Source: an uncultured Prevotella sp.
Lineage (GTDB): Bacteria; Bacteroidota; Bacteroidia; Bacteroidales; Bacteroidaceae
Reading direction: 5' to 3'
Length of the DNA: 13,307 bases
Assembly: GCA_937874345.1 (NCBI GenBank)
Contig: CALNBT010000144.1
Location: 1 to 13,307, forward strand
This document shows positions 7,963-13,307 of this stretch, in pieces (within the stretch, counting starts at the first letter, position 1; every line of letters begins with the position of its first letter). A model generated the notes under the pieces. The model saw only the letters and a list, made by a program, of their open reading frames with translations. It was not told the origin of the DNA and did not search any database. Made by a program: the position numbers and the translations under genes.

Positions 7963-8460
7963 CTATCCATTTTTTTGAAGTTTCTTGAACAAACTTTGAC
8001 AAGCGTCTTCTATCAGATCAAGTGCATAGTCAAAGTCAGACGACTCGCCATAATATGGATCAGGAATTTCATGAGCCAACGGATGGTCTTGAAGAAAATT
8101 GGCCAAAAATTTCACTTTTTCAGCATCTTCTTTGGAACGAGCTTTTGAAGTGACATCGTGAAAATTATTTTGGTCCATCACAAAAATTGAATCAAAAGCA
8201 TCAAAGTCTGACGGCGTGAACTGGCGAGCATGACTATTAAACAGATATCCCCGAGCGGCCCCATGTTGACGCATCCTGACATCTGGCAGCTGTCCTACAT
8301 GCCAGGAACCAATACCGGCCGAGTCAATGATATATTGATTTTCGGCACCAGCCTTTGCTACAATTTCTTTCATCACGCCTTCAGCGGCAGGACTCCTGCA
8401 AATGTTTCCCAAACAAACAAATAGTAGTTTATGCTGATTATTCTTCACTTTCTGGTTCAT
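7963..8460 (-). CDS. Low-molecular-weight protein tyrosine phosphatase
   Basis: This is a small cytoplasmic phosphatase of the LMW-PTP family. The 165-residue protein has the P-loop CLGNICRS, with nucleophile Cys16 and Arg22 (C-x5-R-S), and the general acid Asp134 in IPDPYYG; both catalytic elements are intact, and the length is typical. Family members dephosphorylate phosphotyrosine proteins, in bacteria often tyrosine kinases of polysaccharide export, but no such kinase or capsule gene is in this window, so the substrate is unknown. Arsenate reductases of the same fold are less likely given the DPYYG motif. The ATG at 8460 overlaps the end of rmuC by 23 bases, which suggests translational coupling; a GTG four codons in (8448) would still overlap. 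No intrinsic terminator is visible after the stop. Confidence 0.92.
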   Translation of the reverse strand: MNQKVKNNQHKLLFVCLGNICRSPAAEGVMKEIVAKAGAENQYIIDSAGIGSWHVGQLPDVRMRQHGAARGYLFNSHARQFTPSDFDAFDSIFVMDQNNFHDVTSKARSKEDAEKVKFLANFLQDHPLAHEIPDPYYGESSDFDYALDLIEDACQSLFKKLQKNG

Positions 8461-9823
8461 TTGTCGTTAAATCTAATTCTGGCTCTGCCAGAGGTATAGG
8501 TTGATTCGCACTTTCCTTAACGCCCAGATCTTTCAATTCACTGGCTTTCTGCACAATACTCTGTCTACCGGTATAGGCCTTATTGTAAGCATCATCGTAA
8601 TCTTTGTGCAGCGCCGTAATATCCTTTCCTACTTTATCAAAGCGTTTGATGAATTCACCTACTCGCTTCAAAAGCTCTTCGGCCAATCCATAAACTTTCT
8701 TTTGATTCTCGGTCTGTGCATATTGTCTCCAGGCTATCTGAATCATTTTCAAGATGGCCATCAGATTTTGCTGGCTGGTGATAAACACTTGTTTGTCAAA
8801 AGCCTCGCTCCATATCTTGGGATCGGTAGCCAACGCCAATTGCAAGGCACCTTCGTTCGGAACAAACATGATTACAAAATCGATTGCTTTTCTAGGAGCC
8901 TGGATATAATTACTGTAATCTTTTTTCGCTAATTTTGTGGCCTGCGTACGGATACTGTTTACCAAATCTGACGCAAACTTCTTTTTTAATGCTACCTCTT
9001 CAGTATTCACATATTGATAATAGGCATCTATTGACATCTTGGCATCAATGACAACATCCTCGTTATTTGGGTAATGCAAGATAACATCAGGGATCATTCG
9101 TTTGCCACTTTCATCATTGACGACCGCAAACCCCTTTTCATCTGTAATGGTCTGTTGAACCTCATAATCAACTCCAACTTGGAATCCCTGGCTATCAAGA
9201 ATTTCGGTCAACATTCTTTCTCCCCAATTGCCCTGCGCCTTATTGCCACCTCTGATGACATTTGTCAGACGAGTAGCCGTACTTTCAATTTTCTGTGTCT
9301 GTTCGGTCATCTGTTTCAATTGTTGTGACAGTGAGGCCGTATTACGAACCGACTCGTTATTGGTTTGCTGAATCGCATCATGAAGCTTATCAAGGGTTAT
9401 CTTCAAAGGTTCCTTTAGATGTTCCATCGACTCGGTATTGGTAGATTTCAACCGTTCACTCGTCCGTTCTAAGATGGTATTCGCCAAATTTGCAAACTGT
9501 TCTTGAACGGTCTTGAGCTGTTGTTCGAATTGATCTTTCCTTAATTCTGACTCTTTGGAATATCTTTCCTGTTCGGCCAGTAACTGTGTAGCCACTCGTT
9601 GATGCTCAATCTTTTCTTGGGTTAATTCACGATTTAAGAGGTCTTTATCCTCCTCGACCTGAGCTAATTTTTGTTCTAGTTGCTGTTTCCTGGATTGTTC
9701 TTGTTCTAGTTGCTGAGCGAGCAATGCCAACTGTGTGGCCGCAGTCTTCAATTTCCCATTTATGAACAGGAAGATAAAGAATGCGCCGACCAGTAATCCT
9801 ATGATTAAATACACTATTTCCAT
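8438..9823 (-). CDS. rmuC: DNA recombination protein RmuC
   Basis: RmuC proteins carry a predicted PD-(D/E)xK nuclease-like domain; E. coli RmuC limits inversions at short inverted repeats, while the biochemical activity is poorly defined. The 461-residue protein starts with one hydrophobic segment (about residues 3-22), probably an N-terminal membrane anchor, followed by a long Gln/Glu/Lys-rich coiled coil (about 25-185). The RmuC domain follows, with GNWGERMLTEIL (about 198-209), IPDVILHYP (Asp246) and VVIDAKM (Asp260-x-Lys262), matching the nuclease core pattern. The C-terminal tail (about 440-461) is acidic and Pro-rich and looks disordered. It lies 44 bases after the MATE gene, but a canonical promoter occurs in that gap, so it may be transcribed both with MATE and alone. 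It overlaps the phosphatase gene downstream. Confidence 0.94.
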   Translation of the reverse strand: MEIVYLIIGLLVGAFFIFLFINGKLKTAATQLALLAQQLEQEQSRKQQLEQKLAQVEEDKDLLNRELTQEKIEHQRVATQLLAEQERYSKESELRKDQFEQQLKTVQEQFANLANTILERTSERLKSTNTESMEHLKEPLKITLDKLHDAIQQTNNESVRNTASLSQQLKQMTEQTQKIESTATRLTNVIRGGNKAQGNWGERMLTEILDSQGFQVGVDYEVQQTITDEKGFAVVNDESGKRMIPDVILHYPNNEDVVIDAKMSIDAYYQYVNTEEVALKKKFASDLVNSIRTQATKLAKKDYSNYIQAPRKAIDFVIMFVPNEGALQLALATDPKIWSEAFDKQVFITSQQNLMAILKMIQIAWRQYAQTENQKKVYGLAEELLKRVGEFIKRFDKVGKDITALHKDYDDAYNKAYTGRQSIVQKASELKDLGVKESANQPIPLAEPELDLTTNEPESEE

Positions 9824-9827
9824 ACGA

Positions 9828-9858
9828 CAAAGATAACAGAATTAACGCTCAAAACAAA
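9828..9858 (-). promoter_or_regulatory. Bacteroides-type promoter abutting the rmuC start codon
   Basis: On the minus strand TTTG (9858-9855), exactly 19 bases, then TATCTTTG (9835-9828) match the Bacteroides -33/-7 consensus perfectly. The -7 box ends only four bases before the rmuC ATG (9823-9821), so the predicted start of transcription falls at or next to the ATG and the mRNA would be essentially leaderless. The box sequences and spacing are seen; activity is inferred. Confidence 0.6.
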
Positions 9859-9867
9859 ATGAAATAT

Positions 9868-11169
9868 TTATTTTGTTGCAAACAGATTTAGTTTCATCTT
9901 GGCAAAAAGTCGCCATTGAATGATCCCACGCAAACCCAGATAGACGAGAAACGACAGCCAAAGGGCATGGTTGTACAAGGTATTTCGCAATAGAAGGTAC
10001 AGCGTAAAAAAGACCAAGGCCGAGATGACCGATGAAACCAACATACCTCTTGTAGCGGTGATGCCAATGAAGATTCCATCATAGATGAAGGCGGCCACAC
10101 TGATGACCGGAATCAACAGTGCCCACCAAAAATAAGCTTGCGAGGCATTGATCACGCGCTGCTCGTTGGTCAGGATTGACAAGAGTCCGTTACCACCTAC
10201 TGCATAGACAACAGTAAAAGCTAAAACCATGAAGCCTGCCCAAACAAACAGACCGTGGTAAACACGATTGAATTCTTCCTGTTGCCCGGCACCGTAAAGC
10301 TTTCCGGATAATGCCTCGCCTGCATACGCAAATCCGTCCATGACATAAGAGAAGATCGTGAAAAACGTCATCAATAGTGTATTAACAGATAAAATGACGT
10401 CGCCTTGGCTGGCACCGGCAGAAATAAAGAACAAGTTCACGCCTACCAAGAACAGTGTGCGAATAAAGATATCCCGATTCACTACAAAGAACCGGCGCAT
10501 AGCCAGACGATGAAAAAGATTTGTTTTCCAGTCATAACCCTTCAAATATCGATATCGATGATGCCAGCCATACAAGGCAAGAAGAAAGCCAGCCCATTGT
10601 GCCACCAATGTACCAAATCCGACACCTGCAATCTTCATTCCAAAGCCATAGACCAGTGTAAGACTCATCACGATGTTGACGATATTTTGAAAGATGGCAA
10701 CATACATTGGCCAACGTGTATTCTGCATTCCGATAAACCAACCTGTCAGTCCATACATGCCAAGAATAGCAGGCGCCCCCCAGATACAAATCGAAAAATA
10801 AACAGAAACCTCATGCAAAATCTGTGCAGAAGGATGAATAATCGCCAATGTCAACCATCGAAGGGGAATCTGAAAGACAAGTAACAGCAACGCAATGCCC
10901 ATGGCAATCATCAACGAACGCAAAAGAAGGCGCATCACCTCTGCCATATCGTTTTGTCCAAATGCTTGAGAGGTCATGCCACTAGTGCCCATTCTCAAAA
11001 AGCCAAATAACCAATAGATTACATTAAAAATCATCGTTCCAACGGCAATTGCACCGATGTAAACAATGTTTCCCATATGACCCACGATAGCCAGATCGAC
11101 TAATCCTAGTAACGGAACGGTTATATTAGAGATGATGGATGGCAGCGCCAACCTGAAGATTTGTTTCAT
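9868..11169 (-). CDS. MATE family efflux transporter (DinF-like)
   Basis: This is an inner-membrane multidrug and toxin extrusion transporter, expected to export organic cations or other small molecules in exchange for H+ or Na+. The 433-residue protein is almost entirely hydrophobic, consistent with about 12 membrane segments in two six-helix halves. The first helix has LPSIISNITVPLLGLVD with Asp25, the position of the conserved acidic residue of the DinF branch, followed by VGHMG. The second half contains DGFAYAGEALSGKLYGAG, characteristic of DinF-like MATE proteins. The substrate cannot be read from the sequence. The ATG at 11169 begins the first helix directly. It appears to be the first gene of a MATE-rmuC-phosphatase group and diverges from the tRNA gene, 190 bases away. 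Confidence 0.93.
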   Translation of the reverse strand: MKQIFRLALPSIISNITVPLLGLVDLAIVGHMGNIVYIGAIAVGTMIFNVIYWLFGFLRMGTSGMTSQAFGQNDMAEVMRLLLRSLMIAMGIALLLLVFQIPLRWLTLAIIHPSAQILHEVSVYFSICIWGAPAILGMYGLTGWFIGMQNTRWPMYVAIFQNIVNIVMSLTLVYGFGMKIAGVGFGTLVAQWAGFLLALYGWHHRYRYLKGYDWKTNLFHRLAMRRFFVVNRDIFIRTLFLVGVNLFFISAGASQGDVILSVNTLLMTFFTIFSYVMDGFAYAGEALSGKLYGAGQQEEFNRVYHGLFVWAGFMVLAFTVVYAVGGNGLLSILTNEQRVINASQAYFWWALLIPVISVAAFIYDGIFIGITATRGMLVSSVISALVFFTLYLLLRNTLYNHALWLSFLVYLGLRGIIQWRLFAKMKLNLFATK

Positions 11170-11188
11170 AACCTTACAATATATCCTA

Positions 11189-11196
11189 CAAAATTA
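11189..11196 (-). promoter_or_regulatory. Possible -7 box for the MATE gene
   Basis: The minus strand reads TAATTTTG, a full match to TAnnTTTG, 19 bases upstream of the MATE start codon. No TTTG lies at the expected -33 distance, so this is weaker than the ppdK, rmuC and tRNA promoters. Confidence 0.33.
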
Positions 11197-11316
11197 AGCA
11201 TTTTTTTGCAGCTTTCTACTTGACTGTTGTATATAATGGTTCGATTTCGTCATTAGATCGCTCAACAGAGCAGATTTATTTAGTAAAAGAAACTTCCAAT
11301 AATTTTGAATATAACG

Positions 11317-11347
11317 TTTGTATTTTGCAAAAATATCACTACTTTTG
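11317..11347 (+). promoter_or_regulatory. Bacteroides-type promoter of tRNA-Ser
   Basis: TTTG (11317-11320), exactly 19 bases, then TACTTTTG (11340-11347) form a full consensus match. The -7 box ends 12 bases before the first base of the mature tRNA, so the 5' leader to be removed by RNase P would be only a few bases long. Confidence 0.75.
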
Positions 11348-11359
11348 CGTATTCCTTTT

Positions 11360-11450
11360 GGAAGATTGGCAGAGTGACCGAATGCGCTGGACTCGAAATC
11401 CGGTATACCCTTTCCGGGTATCGGGGGTTTGAATCCCTCATCTTCCGCCA
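11360..11450 (+). tRNA. tRNA-Ser (anticodon CGA, reads UCG)
   Basis: This is a complete class II tRNA. The acceptor stem GGAAGAT (11360-11366) pairs with ATCTTCC (11440-11446), followed by discriminator G and an encoded CCA (11448-11450). The anticodon stem CTGGA/TCCGG closes the loop CTCGAAA, whose anticodon is CGA. A long variable arm with a 6-base-pair stem (ATACCC/GGGTAT) is typical of tRNA-Ser, and the T arm GGGGG-TTTGAAT-CCCTC is intact. It is the only plus-strand gene in the window and has its own promoter and terminator. I see no repeat of its 3' end nearby that would mark an integrated element. Confidence 0.96.
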
Positions 11451-11500
11451 AAATGGGGTATCCTTTCATTGCTGATGACTGGATGCCTCATTTTAGTTTT
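11450..11500 (+). terminator. Intrinsic terminator of tRNA-Ser
   Basis: A 14-base-pair stem with two G-U pairs (arms 11450-11463 and 11481-11494, loop of 17 bases) starts at the last A of the CCA end, and its 3' arm ends in UUUU followed by AGUUUU. It lies directly behind the tRNA and in its direction. Confidence 0.8.
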
Positions 11501-11768
11501 CATCTATATTTTCTTATTGGTCAATCACGATTAATATGGTAGCTCAGCAAAACCATTGACTTTGTCCAGCAAACCCAATGATATCGATCATCGAATAGAT
11601 TGGTATTGCCAATCAAAATGCATGACTTTGTAAACCTGGCGCCATAAAAACAAAAAAGTCATATCCACCCTTTGTTTAAGGAGATATGACTTTTATTTAT
11701 GATGAATGATCATCAACATCAGAAATAGCAGACAAACTATTTACATCCACCGAGAACCCGATGTCCCT
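11451..11768. other. Non-coding interval between tRNA-Ser and atpG
   Basis: This 318-base gap between convergent units holds the tRNA terminator on the left and the atpG terminator (11646-11694) on the right. Between them (11501-11645) only reading frames of up to about nine codons occur. That part contains a short perfect hairpin (GATTGG-TATTG-CCAATC, 11598-11614) and two copies of TGACTTTGT. I see no recognisable RNA family or mobile-element remnant. Confidence 0.6.
11646..11694 (-). terminator. Terminator of the ATP synthase operon (bidirectional)
   Basis: Perfect 12-base-pair arms (11654-11665 and 11683-11694) enclose a smaller 4-base-pair hairpin (CCTT/AAGG at 11669-11672 and 11678-11681). 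On the minus strand the stem is followed by a U-rich tract (11657-11646) interrupted by one G, about 75 bases after the atpG stop. On the plus strand it is followed by a shorter T-rich tract, so it could also stop read-through from tRNA-Ser. Confidence 0.85.
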
Positions 11769-12737
11769 TTAGTTATTCACAGAACCACCAACAATATCCA
11801 ACAACTCGTTTGTAATGGCCTGTTGTCTGCTCTTGTTGAATTCTAGGTTTAATGATTTCAAAAGATCATCAGCATTATCGGTAGCTGTCTGCATGGCAAC
11901 CATGCGGGCCGCTTGTTCACTTGCATTGCTATCAAGCAAAGCAGTGTAGAACATCAGATGCAACTGCTTGGGAATCAAAGCACTTAAAACCGTTTTCATG
12001 TCCGGTTCAACAATAAAATTATCGTTCAACGGCTTCACTTCAACCTGTTTTGATTCGGCACTTTGCTTTTTCCTTTTCAAATATTCCTGTGCCTTTGCAG
12101 TAGCGACGTCAGACGATAAATCACGGTCATTACCCCATCCCACTTCTGTTGACAAATCAATCGGCAAGAAAGTCTTCTTCGTCAAAATCTGAGATCCAGC
12201 GCTCTTGAAATGATGATAGATCATTTTTACCTCGTCAAACTCACCATTTACAAACTTCAAAGAGATATCATGAGCAATCTTCTGGGAGACGGATGCCGAT
12301 GGCTTATCAGCCAGTTCAATGAAGTCACCCGCTACAGGATATCCCCATTTTACTGCTTTTTCAGCCACTTTACGTCCAACAGGATAGATGACAATATTCT
12401 CTTTGCCTAAGTGTTCATATTCTTGAATGGTTTGTTGTAACATCTTGATCACGTTACCGTTAAAGCTACCACACAAGCTACTGTTAGAAGAAAATGCGAT
12501 CAAGGCAACTCTCTTCACTTCTGGCCGAGGCGTACAGTAGATCATCTCAGTATCGGTTATTGAAATCAAAAAAGACTTCAAGATATGCTCCAACATACTT
12601 TCATATGGAAGCATATTTTCAATCATTGCCTGTGCATGATGAAGTTTGCTGGATGCAACCATCTTCATGGCACTGGTAATCTTCCGAGTGTTATTGACAC
12701 TGGCGATGCGCGTTTTGATTTCCTTCAGTGATGACAT
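11769..12737 (-). CDS. atpG: F-type ATP synthase subunit gamma
   Basis: This is the central rotor shaft of F1, coupling proton flow through Fo to ATP synthesis in the alpha-beta hexamer at the inner membrane. The N-terminal helix SLKEIKTRIASVNNTRKITSAMKMVAS and the C-terminal helix (FNKSRQQAITNELLDIVGG) are clear family signatures, and SSNSSLCGSFN (about 83-93) matches the conserved LCG(G)LN region. At 322 residues it is about 35 longer than E. coli gamma (287); the extra length lies in a charged stretch at about residues 194-240, between KTFLPID and FIVEPDMKTVLSALIP, where the chloroplast redox-regulatory insert also sits, but no cysteine occurs there. It starts three bases after the atpA stop and is the last gene of the operon, in keeping with the usual Bacteroidota order ending atpH-atpA-atpG, with a terminator behind it. 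Confidence 0.95.
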   Translation of the reverse strand: MSSLKEIKTRIASVNNTRKITSAMKMVASSKLHHAQAMIENMLPYESMLEHILKSFLISITDTEMIYCTPRPEVKRVALIAFSSNSSLCGSFNGNVIKMLQQTIQEYEHLGKENIVIYPVGRKVAEKAVKWGYPVAGDFIELADKPSASVSQKIAHDISLKFVNGEFDEVKMIYHHFKSAGSQILTKKTFLPIDLSTEVGWGNDRDLSSDVATAKAQEYLKRKKQSAESKQVEVKPLNDNFIVEPDMKTVLSALIPKQLHLMFYTALLDSNASEQAARMVAMQTATDNADDLLKSLNLEFNKSRQQAITNELLDIVGGSVNN

Positions 12738-12740
12738 AGG

Positions 12741-13307
12741 CTATGAGACTTTGTAGGATGCCGTTACATCTGCCATAGTTTCTTCTATGGTTTTCGTAGC
12801 TTCATCTGTCAATTGCCCGGCAGACAAGGACGCCAACACCTCTTCATATTTATCTCGCATGGTCTCCAAGAAAGTATCTTGGCAAGCACGAACTTTATCG
12901 ATTGGCACATCATGTAGTAAACCATGCACTCCGCAGTACAGAATCGCGATTTGTTCACCAACGGGCATAGGGCTATACTGTGGTTGTATTAACAATTGGT
13001 TGGTTTTACGACCACGGTCCAGCGTCATAGCGGTTACAGCATCCATGTCACTTGAGAATTTTGAAAACGCTTCAAGCTCACGATACTGAGCCATATCAAT
13101 CTTCAATGTACCGGCAACCTTCTTCATACTCTTGATCTGCGCACTACCACCGACACGCGAAACAGAAATACCCACGTTGATAGCAGGTCTGAAACCCTGA
13201 TTAAAGAGATTTGATTCCAAATATATCTGACCGTCGGTAATAGAGATTACATTGGTAGGAATATAAGCAGAAACGTCACCTGCCTGTGTTTCAATGATTG
13301 GAAGTGC
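12741..13307 (-). CDS. atpA: F-type ATP synthase subunit alpha (5' part outside window)
   Basis: This is the non-catalytic nucleotide-binding subunit of the F1 hexamer. Only the last 188 residues are present; the frame is open from the window edge, beginning ALPIIETQAGDVSAYIPTNV. It includes the ATP synthase alpha/beta signature PAINVGISVS and the segment VSRVGGSAQIKSMK, whose Arg corresponds to the alpha-subunit arginine finger that completes the catalytic site on beta. The C-terminal helical domain follows and ends in ADVTASYKVS. The Walker A region and N-terminus lie beyond the edge. An apparent start at 13220 is an internal TTG codon, not the true start. The stop codon is three bases from the atpG ATG, so the two are co-transcribed and probably co-translated. 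Confidence 0.96.
   Translation of the reverse strand, partial: ALPIIETQAGDVSAYIPTNVISITDGQIYLESNLFNQGFRPAINVGISVSRVGGSAQIKSMKKVAGTLKIDMAQYRELEAFSKFSSDMDAVTAMTLDRGRKTNQLLIQPQYSPMPVGEQIAILYCGVHGLLHDVPIDKVRACQDTFLETMRDKYEEVLASLSAGQLTDEATKTIEETMADVTASYKVS

Noticed and set aside
9853..9877. Short AT-rich inverted repeat (AACAAAAT / ATTTTGTT) between MATE and rmuC as a terminator
   Set aside because: The stem is only eight A/T-rich pairs and has no U-run after it on the minus strand; the bases are better explained by the MATE stop codon and the rmuC -33 box.
11194..11469. Minus-strand 91-codon open frame across the tRNA region
   Set aside because: It runs antisense through the whole tRNA-Ser gene, its promoter and part of its terminator. 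Its sequence is the reverse translation of the tRNA and matches no family I know; frames like this are a common annotation artefact.
11360..11768. Integration site or genomic island next to tRNA-Ser
   Set aside because: No copy of the tRNA 3' end, integrase or atypical gene is present; the tRNA is followed by its terminator and then the housekeeping atp operon.
13200..13220. A start codon for atpA at 13220
   Set aside because: The codon is an internal TTG (Leu); the frame continues upstream to the window edge with typical AtpA sequence, so the gene is simply cut by the edge.
1..13307. CRISPR array, insertion sequence, toxin-antitoxin or defence genes
   Set aside because: No regularly spaced repeats, transposase motifs or small paired genes were seen; nearly all sequence is accounted for by housekeeping genes.

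Overview
The window reads as ordinary chromosomal DNA from a member of the Bacteroidota, most likely Bacteroidales. The protein sequences point that way: the citrate synthase and aconitase variants, and atpA-atpG ending the ATP synthase operon. The promoters agree: three of them match the Bacteroides-type signature TTTG-N19-TAnnTTTG exactly, and the starts have little Shine-Dalgarno sequence. I cannot name a genus from this sequence alone.

Layout from left to right (every protein gene is on the minus strand): (1) positions 1-2696, pyruvate phosphate dikinase, missing only its last few residues at the window edge; (2) 2697-3021, a non-coding stretch holding the ppdK promoter, a perfect inverted repeat just upstream of it, and the terminator of the next operon; (3) 3022-7836, an aconitase - isocitrate dehydrogenase - citrate synthase operon (transcribed acn, icd, gltA) with a 25-base gap, then a 4-base ATGA overlap, then a strong intrinsic terminator; (4) 7963-11169, a group of low-molecular-weight protein tyrosine phosphatase, RmuC and a DinF-like MATE transporter (transcribed MATE, rmuC, phosphatase), where rmuC has a canonical promoter of its own that nearly touches its start codon; (5) 11360-11450, the only plus-strand gene, tRNA-Ser(CGA), with its own promoter and terminator; (6) 11451-11768, non-coding, with the tRNA terminator and the atp operon terminator; (7) 11769-13307, atpG and the 3' part of atpA, the end of the F-type ATP synthase operon.

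Together the genes cover central metabolism. Citrate synthase, aconitase and isocitrate dehydrogenase form the oxidative arm from oxaloacetate to 2-oxoglutarate, which in an anaerobe mainly feeds glutamate synthesis. PPDK interconverts pyruvate and PEP at the glycolytic branch point, and AtpA/AtpG belong to the F1 motor. MATE, RmuC and the phosphatase are accessory housekeeping functions with no evident link to these.

I found no phage, insertion sequence, CRISPR or defence system, and nothing that amounts to a new biological system. The points most worth checking are the isocitrate dehydrogenase, whose coenzyme-site residues point to NAD+ rather than NADP+; an extended charged, cysteine-free segment in AtpG at the same place as the chloroplast redox insert; a probably leaderless rmuC transcript; and a 9-6-9 palindrome upstream of the ppdK promoter.
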